This document shows, in pieces, positions 28,784 to 38,247 of a DNA stretch of 64,000 bases. How positions within the stretch are numbered: the stretch's first letter is position 1; each line of letters opens with the position of its first letter. A program made the position numbers and the translations under genes. The notes beneath the pieces are model-generated. The model was not told where the DNA came from. It ran no database searches and saw only the letters and a list, made by a program, of their open reading frames with translations. This DNA comes from Bacteroidetes bacterium GWF2_38_335 (GTDB lineage: Bacteria; Bacteroidota; Bacteroidia; Bacteroidales; GWF2-38-335), in assembly GCA_001769535.1 (NCBI GenBank), contig MEOH01000011.1, positions 124,001-188,000 of the forward strand. Reading direction: 5' to 3'.

Positions 28784-29149
28784 AATATGAATTTAAATTA
28801 ATAAACCGCCGATTCAGATTTTTCGGAAATTCCTTAATTACTATTTTTTCTTTTTCTGTCATATTTGACACTGAATTTCTTAATCCAACAAGGTAACCTG
28901 ACTTTTAAATTACAAACATCAGTAAAAGTATTTTCTTTTTTCGAAACAGCAAAGTGAATTGTATTTTTTTAAGCAAGGGATGCCTTGCTGCTTTCATAAA
29001 AATCAGATAGCTTTTTGTCGGTTAAATTTGTTCTTTTTAAGATTTTGTTAATTGTTTTTTTTTTTTTGAAAAACAAAGCAAAATATTTTTGTGAATGTTG
29101 ATTGTTTTAATATATTTATACTCTGTAAATCTCAAAAAAAAAAATAGCG

Positions 29150-29740
29150 ATGAATAAAATCTGTCTTTTATTTATTATTCTGCTTTCGATTATCTCATCA
29201 GTTAATTCTCAGGATAGTAATACGGGAATATATATCGGCTACGAACAACTTAGGGGTGAAGATTATTATATATTTAAACCTGCTGTCAGTATTAATTATG
29301 AATATGAATCTGAGGGGTTTTTAGTCGGATTGGGTTATATGAAGTTTAAACCTGTAAGTGATACCTTTTTTTATATTGATACTACAAGTATTACAGGTTA
29401 CGGACAGGTTTCCTTTGAAGATCATTATGTAGTGCCTATTTATCTTGGATATATCAAATTTATTGAGGTTAATGAAAAGTTTTCTGTTAAACCCGGATTT
29501 CAGGGGGCATATTTTTTATCCTATTATGCCTATAACGGAAATACCAGTGTTGGAAGGTTTGGAGCTTCAGCCAGATTTGGTGCTACTTATAATTTATCTG
29601 AAAAATTTTATCTGAATATTATTATCAAATATACGGGAATGTTTGACCTTGACGGGGGATATATGGAGGAAGGTGCCTATACCCCAAGTTTTTTCCATCA
29701 TTATTTAACTATTGGAGGAGGACTGTCCTATGTGTTTTAA
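29150..29740 (+). CDS. Small outer-membrane beta-barrel-like protein
   Basis: The protein has 196 residues. A signal peptide (KICLLFIILLSIISSVNS, then QD) is followed by beta strands rich in Tyr/Phe/Gly (FLVGLGYMKF, YVVPIYLGYIKF, FGASARFGATYNLSEKFYLN) ending GGGLSYVF. This is the look of an 8- to 10-strand barrel of the OmpW/outer-membrane beta-barrel type. The family is not identified. The start follows an A11 run at 29134-29144. The next gene, a lipoprotein, overlaps its 3' end by 11 nt, so the two are co-expressed and may form a complex. Confidence 0.75.
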   Translation: MNKICLLFIILLSIISSVNSQDSNTGIYIGYEQLRGEDYYIFKPAVSINYEYESEGFLVGLGYMKFKPVSDTFFYIDTTSITGYGQVSFEDHYVVPIYLGYIKFIEVNEKFSVKPGFQGAYFLSYYAYNGNTSVGRFGASARFGATYNLSEKFYLNIIIKYTGMFDLDGGYMEEGAYTPSFFHHYLTIGGGLSYVF

Positions 29741-30695
29741 AAACTTATATAAGATTAGTGTTTCTGGCTTTGTTTTACTTGTTGCCTTTGTGTTCCCATC
29801 CTGTTTGCCACAAAACCCATTTCTTTCTGAAGAGGATGCGGAAGAGATTAAAAAACCTGACTATTTTAAATTGGCCTTAATAATCGATGACAATATTTAT
29901 CTTGTTTCTGATTATGCCTACAATGATCCCTTGCAGCTTACCTTTGACATTTCTGATAAAAAGGAAGTAAAAATAAACTGGTCGGGTGATAAAATTGCCT
30001 ACATAGACAACAATAGTGATGTTGTGATTATTAGCGATGACGGAACCGTGTTGGAACAGCAAAATCTGGAAAATCCTGTAAAACAAATTGATTGGATAAA
30101 TAACTCAACATTATATATGTTTGACGGTGCGAAAATTTATTATAGTAATGGAATTGTTGATGTTGTTGATTTACCTGTGCCCTCAGGCATTTCATCGTCA
30201 TTATATACATCTTCTTGGGTTAAAACAGCTTGTGTTAACAATAACTCGGAATTAATTTATGTCAGGGGATTTTTCAATTCATATACTTACGACAGATTTT
30301 TTAAGTTAATTGTGAAAAATTCTGTTAGTGAAAAATATTTTGCATTGCCTGATTATGATTACTGTTTAAAAGTTTTTTTTGATGGGGAGAAAAGACCTAA
30401 TATATGGCTTTCAGACAGCGAAACAGAAACATATATTTTTACTCAAAGAAAAATATTCGATGACTTTTATTCTCTCTTAAATGCAAGCGATATTTCATTT
30501 GAAAGCCTGTATAAAGATTATTTCGGCTATTATTGGCCCCAAAACAAAACCGTAACTTTATTGGGATATATAAATGAATATTCAGGTGGCACTGACCACT
30601 ATACTCTTGAAGTTACCGATTATGGGAAGGCCGATTATGAGCATCTTTTTGAAAGCAGTTCTCTTGAAGATAAAATATACTTTGATTTTAAATAG
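29730..30695 (+). CDS. Lipoprotein, unknown function (beta-propeller-like)
   Basis: The protein has 321 residues from ATG 29730. A TTG further upstream (29712) is in frame but less likely. A purine-rich GGAGGAGGA (29714-29722) precedes the ATG, an unusual Shine-Dalgarno-like feature for this phylum. The signal peptide ends with lipobox VFPSC (Cys near residue 25). The mature protein has WSGDKIAYIDNNSDVVIIS, IDWINNSTLYMFDGAKIYYS and similar units, resembling WD40/TolB-like blades that read out values. No known family is claimed. It overlaps the barrel gene by 11 nt, which suggests translational coupling. Confidence 0.75.
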   Translation: MCFKNLYKISVSGFVLLVAFVFPSCLPQNPFLSEEDAEEIKKPDYFKLALIIDDNIYLVSDYAYNDPLQLTFDISDKKEVKINWSGDKIAYIDNNSDVVIISDDGTVLEQQNLENPVKQIDWINNSTLYMFDGAKIYYSNGIVDVVDLPVPSGISSSLYTSSWVKTACVNNNSELIYVRGFFNSYTYDRFFKLIVKNSVSEKYFALPDYDYCLKVFFDGEKRPNIWLSDSETETYIFTQRKIFDDFYSLLNASDISFESLYKDYFGYYWPQNKTVTLLGYINEYSGGTDHYTLEVTDYGKADYEHLFESSSLEDKIYFDFK

Positions 30696-30834
30696 GATCG
30701 TTTGTAATTGAAAAAATGTTAAGTCGGAAGTCGGAAGTTGGAAGTCATTGTATTGAGTAATTAGTAGCAAGTTTAAGGTACTAAGTTAGAGGTTTTAAGT
30801 TCCAAATCAGGAACAATGAATAGTGAGTAGAAAG

Positions 30835-30987
30835 CAACTCCGGAGGAGTTCCCCAATCATAACCCCGGCATTCAGTCCGGGGAAGCTAACCGCCCATTGG
30901 TCACCAAAGGTTTGTCTTCAGACTTGCCAACGGTGATACGGCCGAAAAACCATTAAAACCATAAATGAAATTCCGGCGGAAATGAAT
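30835..30987 (+). repeat. Composite palindromic element, copy C
   Basis: Modules are: palindrome CAACTCCGGAGGAGTT (30835-30850), hairpin CCCCGG/CCGGGG (30863-30882), a diverged middle with TAACCGCCCATTGG and ACGGCCGAAAAACC, and TTCCGGCGGAAATGAA (30971-30986). The module order equals copies A and B. It lies just after the lipoprotein gene and abuts the stop of the reverse-strand GH13 gene. Degenerate AAGTCGGAAG units (30717-30746) precede it. Confidence 0.75.
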
Positions 30988-30997
30988 ATGAAAGTAA

Positions 30998-32713
30998 TTA
31001 CTTGCTATTTTCATCCCTCTCAGTAAGCATAAAAACCTCAGCCGAGCAGGGTGGGAGAGTCAGTTCAAACCGCGGACCGGGGAAACTGTCGACTCTTTCG
31101 CTTAACAGCTCGCAATATGTAATTGACTCATCGGTTTCGATGGTTTTTGTCAAATCTATATAAATGCGCTGCTCGTGGTAGATGTCAAAATTACATACCA
31201 CCAAAAAGCCGAAAAGCTGGCTTCCGGTGCTTTTCCTGAATGCAGCCAGAATGGCATCATGGCTGTTGTCCACAAAAACACAGTTGCCACCTCGTCTGAA
31301 TGCCGGATAATTGGCCAGAATGGCATTTATTTTTCCGATAAACAATCCAAAAACAGCTTCGGAGGGAAATTTCATCTTTGGTTTTTTCCCGATAAAGTCA
31401 ATCTTTTCTTCTTGTCCGTATTCCACTCCCTGAACCATTCCGCTTGCTCCGGTTCCCATCAGGGCAGCGGCAACATAGCGCGGAATTGTGGAGTAAATGC
31501 CTCCGAATTCCTGAGCCGGAGTGCCCGAATCGTGCGAGGTAACCGGCATAAAATATCTGATATGCATGGAGACACGATGAATGTAATTGAGATATTCCCT
31601 GAGCTGCGGAACAAATTTAAAGTTCCACGGAGTAGCCAGATTCAGGTTTAATCCCCATTTGGGCGCCGTATGCAGCATGATGTTTTCATCGGTGAAATAT
31701 TCAGCAATGATTCCAATATTGGGATATCTGGCATGAAGCTCTGAGGTCAGTCCCTGAATAAACTCAGGGTTGCTGCTGTGCAGATTGTCGAAACGTACAA
31801 AACCATTGGTGTCGTTGGCATATTTGGCCCAGAAAAGTGCATATTCGGTCATGTACGACCAAATCTCGGCCCTGATGGAATCCGAAGGATGTTCATAGTT
31901 TATCAGCACCAGATCTTCCCAAAACAGCCAGCCCTTTTCGCACCAGTAACCGGCACGTCTCAGTCCGTCGGAACGTTTGGGATCAGCCATGATCCAGTCC
32001 GGCGCCTGTTTCGACATGGTGCTGTTCAATCCGATGTGGTTAAGCACCAGATCAAAGCACAGTCTGATGTTGAGCGTCCTTGCTTCTTCGATAAAGTCCT
32101 CAAGCTGTTCCAGTCCGCTCAGTTTAGAATTCTTATCCAGATAGGATGGATCGATATGAAAAAAGTCTTTTGCCGAATACGGACTTTTTGAAGTATCCTG
32201 AAGTGTGAGCGGCAGCAGATGGATGGCGTTGAATCCCATCTCATTTATTCGTTTTAGATCGGCTTTCCAGTGGGCAATGGTGCCGGATATATTGGGAATG
32301 AGGGTGTACATGCGCAGACTGTCCACCTGTTGCGGATCGACCAGCACCCAGGCATCGGGAACGGTGTCGCGGAACCAGGTGGTGCCGTTATCCATGGAGA
32401 ATTCGGCTCTGAAGGAATGCAAACCGGGTCGTTTTGGTTTTAGCTCACATTCCATGGTTTTTTTGTGAGTACGCACAAAGGGAATTTTTTGCCATTCGTT
32501 GCCATCCTTCGAGTTCATTGTAGTTAAAATGTTGGCTTTGAGTTTAGGAGGCAGGCCTTCTTCCATGGTGATCACCAGCGACATATTTTTTCCTGTACAA
32601 GCCCTGGAAAAACTCTGTCTGCCCACAGGATAAGAACGAACGATCTGACGGGCAAAGGGATGGGTAACAGGACGGTTGGGTAAAACGGGAATGCGGCGGT
32701 GTTGGGTCTTCAT
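30998..32713 (-). CDS. GH13-family glucan hydrolase/transferase, resembling the GH13 part of glycogen debranching enzyme
   Basis: The protein has 571 residues with no signal peptide, so it is cytoplasmic. An N-terminal carbohydrate-module-like region (1-130) precedes a GH13 TIM barrel. Visible GH13 motifs are DLVLNHIGL (region I), FVRFDNLHS with the nucleophile D309 (region II), IIAEYFTDEN with acid/base E338 (region III), and PVTSHDSG with H394/D395 (region IV). The phrases INEMGFNAIHLLPL, RFDNLHS and AEYFT resemble the glucanotransferase part of eukaryotic-type glycogen debranching enzymes (GH13_25-like) more than alpha-amylases. The glucosidase half of such enzymes is absent. The likely substrate is alpha-1,4-glucan. 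No glycogen genes are adjacent, so the pathway assignment is tentative. Confidence 0.8.
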   Translation of the reverse strand: MKTQHRRIPVLPNRPVTHPFARQIVRSYPVGRQSFSRACTGKNMSLVITMEEGLPPKLKANILTTMNSKDGNEWQKIPFVRTHKKTMECELKPKRPGLHSFRAEFSMDNGTTWFRDTVPDAWVLVDPQQVDSLRMYTLIPNISGTIAHWKADLKRINEMGFNAIHLLPLTLQDTSKSPYSAKDFFHIDPSYLDKNSKLSGLEQLEDFIEEARTLNIRLCFDLVLNHIGLNSTMSKQAPDWIMADPKRSDGLRRAGYWCEKGWLFWEDLVLINYEHPSDSIRAEIWSYMTEYALFWAKYANDTNGFVRFDNLHSSNPEFIQGLTSELHARYPNIGIIAEYFTDENIMLHTAPKWGLNLNLATPWNFKFVPQLREYLNYIHRVSMHIRYFMPVTSHDSGTPAQEFGGIYSTIPRYVAAALMGTGASGMVQGVEYGQEEKIDFIGKKPKMKFPSEAVFGLFIGKINAILANYPAFRRGGNCVFVDNSHDAILAAFRKSTGSQLFGFLVVCNFDIYHEQRIYIDLTKTIETDESITYCELLSERVDSFPGPRFELTLPPCSAEVFMLTERDENSK

Positions 32714-32838
32714 ACGGGTAAAGTTTGTTAATTGAGGTCAAATTTAATAATTGTTTGCTTATCTCAATGATCAAATGATAATTTACCTGTTTCAAACTTT
32801 ATTTGCAGCAGAACAAAAGATATTCGCAATTTATCAGA

Positions 32839-33864
32839 CTATTCCTTTATAATCTTAAATACCCGAATGCTGCTGCCGTCTGATAATTTCACCAGATATA
32901 AACCGCTTTTATATTCAGAAATATCAATGGATGTTGCAATATCATCGGTATTCTTTCTGAATTTAATTTTACCCTCTGAATTTATAATTTCAATTTTAGC
33001 CTGATTACCTGTTTTTATATTAATTATGTTGGTTGCCGGGTTTGGAAAAACTACCCAGTCAGAACTAACCTCTGTTTTTGGTGTTTTAATACCAGTGATA
33101 TTACAATATGAAGGATCGGGAATTGGTGCTGAGGTACTTATGTATGACTCCGCACCGGTAAACATGGTTTCACAGGTATTGTAATCTACAAAAAAATGCC
33201 ACATATACCGGTTGATACAACCCGAAGGACAATCGTCCCATTTCACTGAAAACGTGAAAAATAAGTTATCTCCGATCCTGCTGTAATTAATTTGGTTTGC
33301 ATCACCAATGCCATAACTGGGTTCAGCATAAATAACCCCTTCATTTAGAGCCATCTGTTCACAAAAAGCAATCGCATTGATTAATTGATCTGTTTCCAGG
33401 GTGGCCACATCGCTAAATGACGAATAAGATACCACTGTAAAGCCATAAGTGTTTACAAGTTCATCAACTGCAGCATTTCCTGTAACTGTATTCAGACTGG
33501 CCCAAGCCAGAGGCCATCCGTATGATTCATTCACTTTTACCATGATTCTTTTGTAAATTTTTGAATTTATTGGGGATGAATTGTGAATACAATGAATATC
33601 AAAAACAGTATCTCTTTCAGGAATTGAAAATGAGTTAAAAATTGCTGCAAGACCAGCCCATACCGTATCCTGCCAGGCAGAAGGAATGTCAATTAATCCG
33701 GCATCCTCACTGTCAAAGTAAATAATTCTTTTCAGTGCAATATCTTTAACGTCCTTTTCATATTCTGATAATAGAATTGAAGGTGCAGTACAATCTGAGG
33801 TTACCTGAGAATATCCGGTAACAGAAAGTAATGTGATTATTAGTAGTAAATGTAATTTTTTCAT
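32839..33864 (-). CDS. T9SS type A sorting-domain protein, unknown function
   Basis: The protein has 341 residues with a signal peptide ending VTGYSQ. The central region (25-260) is not recognised; it contains Cys pairs (DDCPSGCINRYMW, YNTCETM) suggesting disulfides outside the cytoplasm. The C-terminal 80 residues are a type A sorting domain: WVVFPNPATNIINIKTGN, IEIINSEGKIKF, ISEYKSGLYLVKLSDG, IRVFKIIKE. It would be exported by the T9SS and released or attached at the surface. The gene is monocistronic. Similar sorting tails occur in several genes here, while the N-terminal domains differ. Confidence 0.85.
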   Translation of the reverse strand: MKKLHLLLIITLLSVTGYSQVTSDCTAPSILLSEYEKDVKDIALKRIIYFDSEDAGLIDIPSAWQDTVWAGLAAIFNSFSIPERDTVFDIHCIHNSSPINSKIYKRIMVKVNESYGWPLAWASLNTVTGNAAVDELVNTYGFTVVSYSSFSDVATLETDQLINAIAFCEQMALNEGVIYAEPSYGIGDANQINYSRIGDNLFFTFSVKWDDCPSGCINRYMWHFFVDYNTCETMFTGAESYISTSAPIPDPSYCNITGIKTPKTEVSSDWVVFPNPATNIINIKTGNQAKIEIINSEGKIKFRKNTDDIATSIDISEYKSGLYLVKLSDGSSIRVFKIIKE

Positions 33865-34013
33865 AGGGTTTCTTTTTTAGATTAACAATCTGTATCTGAT
33901 TATTAGACAAAAAATAACACCTGATGGTTGCCTGAAATTATATTATTAGTAAAACTAAATTTTTGAAAGTCATGGACATTCAAAGAATGTTTTTATAATA
34001 ATGAATTATGTTG

Positions 34014-34021
34014 TAGTTTTG
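34014..34021 (+). promoter_or_regulatory. -7 promoter element TAGTTTTG
   Basis: This fits the Bacteroidota -7 consensus TAnnTTTG, about 70 nt upstream of the gene at 34090. No clear -33 TTTG is present at the right spacing, so it is a moderate candidate. Confidence 0.45.
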
Positions 34022-34089
34022 CATTAAATCAATGGATTGATATGTAGAAAATACTTGTTGATTATATTACTAAGAAAGAACGTAAAATC

Positions 34090-34839
34090 ATGAAATGGAT
34101 TGGTCTGATAATATTAGCTTTAATTTGTATTGCTTATTATGATTCAATTTTTGTAAGTAAAGAAAACGAAGTGCAATATGAATATTATGAGACAGGAGAA
34201 CTAAAAATTGCTATGCCATTAAAGGACAATAAACCTCATGGACAAGGTGTTCTTTTTTCAAAGGAAGGTGATACTTTAGTTATTTTTCAATATTTACATG
34301 GGTTGAAAAATGGCATAGAAATACATTATCTATCAGATGGATTTGAAAAAAGATTTTATAAAAGGGATACTATTCAATGGTTAAGGGTATACAACGAAAA
34401 TGCAAATCTTGTTTTTTTTCAATTGTTTAAATATGGAATAGTAACACATGAATTTCATTATGATTCTTTAGGTGCAATAATCAATCCTAAGCCATTTATT
34501 TCATTTCAACCACCAGAGGATTCTTTTGTTTATGGTGTTGAAAATAAAGTTGATGTTTATGTCTTAAATTTCGATACAAATTCTCAGATTGATTTTGAAC
34601 TTTATAGGACTTTAAAACTGAAAGATTCCGTATCAAGAGAAAAATTAATATTTGATTATAAAATAAATAATACAGGTAGAATTACAATTATACCTCAAAA
34701 GCAGGGTAAATATTTTATGACTGCAGTTATTAAAGAAGATTTTCCAGAAGAAATTACTTCGATTAGTCAAGGGGATACTTCATTTAAACAGACAAGTATT
34801 AAAACATGGTATACTTTTGATGTTTATTTTAAAGATTAA
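34090..34839 (+). CDS. MORN-type repeat protein with N-terminal membrane segment
   Basis: The protein has 249 residues. The N-terminus (MKWIGLIILALICIAYYDSI) is a hydrophobic signal anchor. Residues about 30-130 contain MORN/YwqK-like units: YEYYETGELKIAMPLKDNKP, HGQGVLFSKEGDTLVIFQY, LKNGIEIHYLSDGF. The C-terminal half (YGVENKVDVYVLNF, TAVIKEDFPEEI) is beta-rich and unrecognised. It may be membrane-tethered, facing the periplasm. It is AT-rich and possibly monocistronic; the next forward gene starts about 115 nt downstream. Confidence 0.75.
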   Translation: MKWIGLIILALICIAYYDSIFVSKENEVQYEYYETGELKIAMPLKDNKPHGQGVLFSKEGDTLVIFQYLHGLKNGIEIHYLSDGFEKRFYKRDTIQWLRVYNENANLVFFQLFKYGIVTHEFHYDSLGAIINPKPFISFQPPEDSFVYGVENKVDVYVLNFDTNSQIDFELYRTLKLKDSVSREKLIFDYKINNTGRITIIPQKQGKYFMTAVIKEDFPEEITSISQGDTSFKQTSIKTWYTFDVYFKD

Positions 34840-34955
34840 CCGGCAACAAAAATTAGTTAAGTATGCTAACGCAGATGTTATAAGTAAAAACATTTTAAAA
34901 ACCGTTTTTATTATTGAAAATTACATTTATATTGCATTCTATATAAAAAAATAAC

Positions 34956-35633
34956 ATGTGGTATCTGATCGTAATATTGGTTTTGCTTGCAGGAATTTTC
35001 TTTACAAACAAAATTCATGCGCAGATAAAAAATGAGTCGGAAAAGGAACTCAAAACAAAGAAAAAATCTTCTGTGGAAAGCGATACCCTGACACCTCTTT
35101 ACACAAAAGAGCAAATTGAAGAAAAGCTCGATTATTTATGCAAAACTCCGCCCCCTGACGAATTGTCCTTCGGAGCAATGTGCTATTCGGTAATAGTTAC
35201 AGCCGTTCAGGAAAAGTACACTTATGTTTGTCCGGTGTGCGGAGAAAAAACAATTTACAGAAGAAGGAAAATGGAAGATGACAAATGGGGGGGGGGAAGT
35301 TTTTGGGCACTTGAATCAGGTTTAAATGCCTGTCGGCGCGAGGTTGAGAAAGTAAAAGGAATAAACATCAGATTGGATGAATCAGCGTTTTGCAAACATT
35401 GTTCACCCAAAATTGAAAAGCATGAAATTTGCTTATTGATAAATATTCAAGGCGAAAGTGATACAACACGGGTTTGTGACGTTGATTACGAGGACATTGT
35501 AATTATACAAGAGTTTCTTAGCGGTCAACTGATGCACAAAGGAGGAAATGACAGCAAATTGCCCTTGGTTAAAAATGCAGATCGGATAAAGCAATTGTTG
35601 GGGTTTGCATTTAAGGAGGAAAAAGCTGAATGA
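34956..35633 (+). CDS. Zinc-ribbon-like protein with N-terminal signal or anchor and a G10 tract
   Basis: The protein has 225 residues. A hydrophobic N-terminus (YLIVILVLLAGIFFTNKIHA, then Q) could be a signal peptide or anchor. Two Cys pairs, CPVCG (C92, C95) and CKHC (C146, C149), are placed as in a zinc ribbon with a long insertion. No family is recognised. A run of ten G (35287-35296) encodes W-G-G-G inside the coding region. Such a homopolymer is rare in this AT-rich sequence and could change length by slippage, switching the gene off. Confidence 0.7.
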   Translation: MWYLIVILVLLAGIFFTNKIHAQIKNESEKELKTKKKSSVESDTLTPLYTKEQIEEKLDYLCKTPPPDELSFGAMCYSVIVTAVQEKYTYVCPVCGEKTIYRRRKMEDDKWGGGSFWALESGLNACRREVEKVKGINIRLDESAFCKHCSPKIEKHEICLLINIQGESDTTRVCDVDYEDIVIIQEFLSGQLMHKGGNDSKLPLVKNADRIKQLLGFAFKEEKAE

Positions 35634-35769
35634 GTTTGATTTTGTACAGAGTCACTTTTATTAATTATTCAGTTACCCCGTTGAGATGGCTTGATCCATG
35701 CTATGGATAACATTCAAAGAATTTGCCTATACTTTTTTTGAATATTTGAAGGTCTTGAATGATTTTAAG

Positions 35770-37122
35770 TTAATCTTTAACACATCGGCAGCTAAAGCCA
35801 CTTTCTACTGCATAACTTGATCGTCCTACAACTGTTAAACTGTAATTTAACGCATGAACCCATGACATGAAAAAAGTTTCGGTGGTTGTCCAAAAGTAAG
35901 CACTTTGGCCAAAATCTTCGAAAACACCATTCCATGTATCTCCGCCGGGCAGAGCTGAAAATCCGGTCAAATTTGTTGCCCCGGTATTTGGAGCCCACCA
36001 GAAAGATGTGCAGGTTTCCTTCAGGTTGCCACCTTCGTCGGTTCCGAGCAGACTGATTGTTGATTCGTTATAAGGAAAAGCACTTGGGTTGCTTCCGGCA
36101 TTTCTTTCTAAAGTTGTCCACTCATAATGCGATGGAATATGCCAGCCATTTGGACACAATCCTTTTACAGGTGTTGAACACTTGTCGTTTGGCGGGGCAC
36201 CGGAGCCATTACATGGAGCGGATCCCTGCATGAGGTTTGACCATTCATACAATCCGCCCATTGGACAATCAGGATCGGCCTGACCGTAAACATCCATGCA
36301 AAATTTTGTTCCTGAAACCTGCGGACTTGTTACAGGAACATATGTGCCTGCGTTTAAGTTTTCTGCCATCCACCATTGATTTCCAATTTGAACAATGGTA
36401 TAGTTGTTTCCATCGGAATCTGTGCAGGGAATAAAGGTGAAATTAACAGTCTGGCTGGATGTAGGAACAATCATAAATACAGTGCGGTAAATGCCTGATA
36501 TTCCTGTAAGTTTTATAATATCTCCCGAATTATACTGCATTTGAACAACGGAGGTTGTGTTTTTTAAATTATTGGAGTTTTTAACGGTTTTGATTTTTTG
36601 GCTTTCAGAACCGTCGATTTTGGTGCTTTGAAGTTTGATTTCAGGAATACCTGCTTCTTCGGAAGTGCAAATAATTTTTCCGGAGCAGGTAAATGATTCC
36701 GATTTAATTTGAATTAAATACACACCAATGGATAAACCACTTAATCGGAAACTGTTTTTGCCCTTTTGTAAATCGTTTTGAATTCGGGTAACTATTTTGC
36801 CTGTCATGTCAGAAATTTCAATGATGGCATTAACTGAAACAGGGGTTTCAAATTCAATGTTGCAAAAATTAATAAAAGGGTTTGGGAAAATGCTTAATGC
36901 GCTGTTCCTGCTTTCAACAACATTGCCAATTCCTAATTCATTAACGAGATTTAAAATGTCATCTCCTAATATGCTTATACTGGTACACTGTGTCAGATTT
37001 TCAACTTTTACAGAGTCAATATCGGTTTCTGCCCCTGTTGCTGTAAAGCTGATCTGGTAATCCTGTGCCTGATTAAAAAAAGCAATTATTCCAAATATCA
37101 AAACAAATAATTTTGATTTCAT
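35770..37122 (-). CDS. FISUMP-domain secreted protein with an internal T9SS-sorting-like domain
   Basis: The protein has 450 residues from ATG 37122; an upstream in-frame ATG at 37146 would add a poor n-region. The signal peptide is MKSKLFVLIFGIIAFFNQAQ. After about 60 residues comes a stretch like a type A sorting domain (LSIFPNPFINFCNIEFETP, GVYLIQIKSESF). The C-terminal 200 residues are the Fibrobacter-succinogenes-major-paralogous (FISUMP) domain: YTIVQIGNQWWMAENLNAG, LCPNGWHIPSHYEWTTLE, GFSALPGG, AYFWTTTE, FSCRCVKD. The sorting-like domain normally lies at the extreme C-terminus, so its internal place is odd and may mean it is a structural Ig-like domain here. Confidence 0.85.
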   Translation of the reverse strand: MKSKLFVLIFGIIAFFNQAQDYQISFTATGAETDIDSVKVENLTQCTSISILGDDILNLVNELGIGNVVESRNSALSIFPNPFINFCNIEFETPVSVNAIIEISDMTGKIVTRIQNDLQKGKNSFRLSGLSIGVYLIQIKSESFTCSGKIICTSEEAGIPEIKLQSTKIDGSESQKIKTVKNSNNLKNTTSVVQMQYNSGDIIKLTGISGIYRTVFMIVPTSSQTVNFTFIPCTDSDGNNYTIVQIGNQWWMAENLNAGTYVPVTSPQVSGTKFCMDVYGQADPDCPMGGLYEWSNLMQGSAPCNGSGAPPNDKCSTPVKGLCPNGWHIPSHYEWTTLERNAGSNPSAFPYNESTISLLGTDEGGNLKETCTSFWWAPNTGATNLTGFSALPGGDTWNGVFEDFGQSAYFWTTTETFFMSWVHALNYSLTVVGRSSYAVESGFSCRCVKD

Positions 37123-37318
37123 TGTATTATGATTTAGGCTTCGCATAAAAAAAATGTCTTATGCTGTTTCATTAAAATAATGGTCTTAATTTCACACAAA
37201 TATAATGAAATGCAGCATTATAACAAGTTGGATTAGATAATTATACTTCATTAATAGAGATTCAAAAACAGAATTTATTTTTTTTTACAAAACATAATCG
37301 TGATAATGCAATATTCAG

Positions 37319-37326
37319 TAAATTTG
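37319..37326 (+). promoter_or_regulatory. -7 promoter element TAAATTTG
   Basis: This matches TAnnTTTG exactly, 38 nt before the ATG at 37365. No convincing -33 element is seen. Confidence 0.45.
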
Positions 37327-37364
37327 TAAATTCACAAGCAGTAGATTAATTGAAAAAAATGAGT

Positions 37365-38201
37365 ATGAAAAAAATTTATTTATCTCTGGTATTACTTCTT
37401 TTTATTATATTTTCAAACGCACAGGAGTTCGCTTTTCCCATATATTTTGAAGATGCAGCAGGTTACAAAGATACATTGGTCCTGGGATATGACATCACAG
37501 CCACTGATTCGGTTGACATTGCATTTGATGAAATCAATATTATCTCAGAGCCATTGAACGATGAGCTTGATGTGCGTGTCAGCAATGCTTTTTTCAGGGG
37601 TTACGGCGAATTGCCAGCAACATACCACACAAAAAAACAAATTATTAAAAACTCATGCGGTTATGGATTTCCTGTTTATCCGGTTATCTGTATTGACATC
37701 AAATCAAACCATTGGCCGGTAAATGTGATGTGGGACAGTACTTTATTTGTTGATACATGCGTTGCCGAGAGTCAGTTTGCAAGTTTTTTATATTGGAGTT
37801 GGGATATTACCTGGCCCAATGATTTTAATCTGTATTTAAACCAGCAAAGTTCGCAAATCGCCAAAACCGAAAGCGATCCTTCCGATGATTTGACTTATTA
37901 TATAAATGATAGCGGGGACACCATCCGGGTGTTTTTTATTGTGCTGGATGATGAGCAATACACCGAAAATATTGAAAGTCATGAAGTTTTTGATTTTAAA
38001 ATATTCAACAACAAAGAAATTCTCACAGTCAGTTCAGATCAATTTGTCATTGGTAAAATTGAAATACTCGATTTAGCAGGGAAAACCGTAATTGTTGAAA
38101 ATGCTAAAGCCATTAGCATTGCAGGTTTGCCTGAGGGATTGTATTTATGCAGGGTTTATGTCAGTTCCGGCATAATTAAGACTTTTAAATTTATAAAATA
38201 A
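37365..38201 (+). CDS. Secreted protein with T9SS type A-like C-terminus
   Basis: The protein has 278 residues from ATG 37365; ATG 37359 is possible. The signal peptide is KKIYLSLVLLLFIIFSNAQ. The mature protein starts with FPIYFEDAAGYKDTLVLGYD, a beta-sandwich-like start seen in secreted Bacteroidota proteins. The C-terminus (KIEILDLAGKTVIVEN, IAGLPEGLYLCRVYVSSG, IKTFKFIK) is a short type A sorting domain lacking the usual YPNP phrase. Function is unknown. It is monocistronic and preceded by a TAnnTTTG promoter element. Confidence 0.8.
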   Translation: MKKIYLSLVLLLFIIFSNAQEFAFPIYFEDAAGYKDTLVLGYDITATDSVDIAFDEINIISEPLNDELDVRVSNAFFRGYGELPATYHTKKQIIKNSCGYGFPVYPVICIDIKSNHWPVNVMWDSTLFVDTCVAESQFASFLYWSWDITWPNDFNLYLNQQSSQIAKTESDPSDDLTYYINDSGDTIRVFFIVLDDEQYTENIESHEVFDFKIFNNKEILTVSSDQFVIGKIEILDLAGKTVIVENAKAISIAGLPEGLYLCRVYVSSGIIKTFKFIK

Positions 38202-38247
38202 TTTTTAGGGCAAAAAAAACTTTTATCTACATGCCATTTATAATTTT

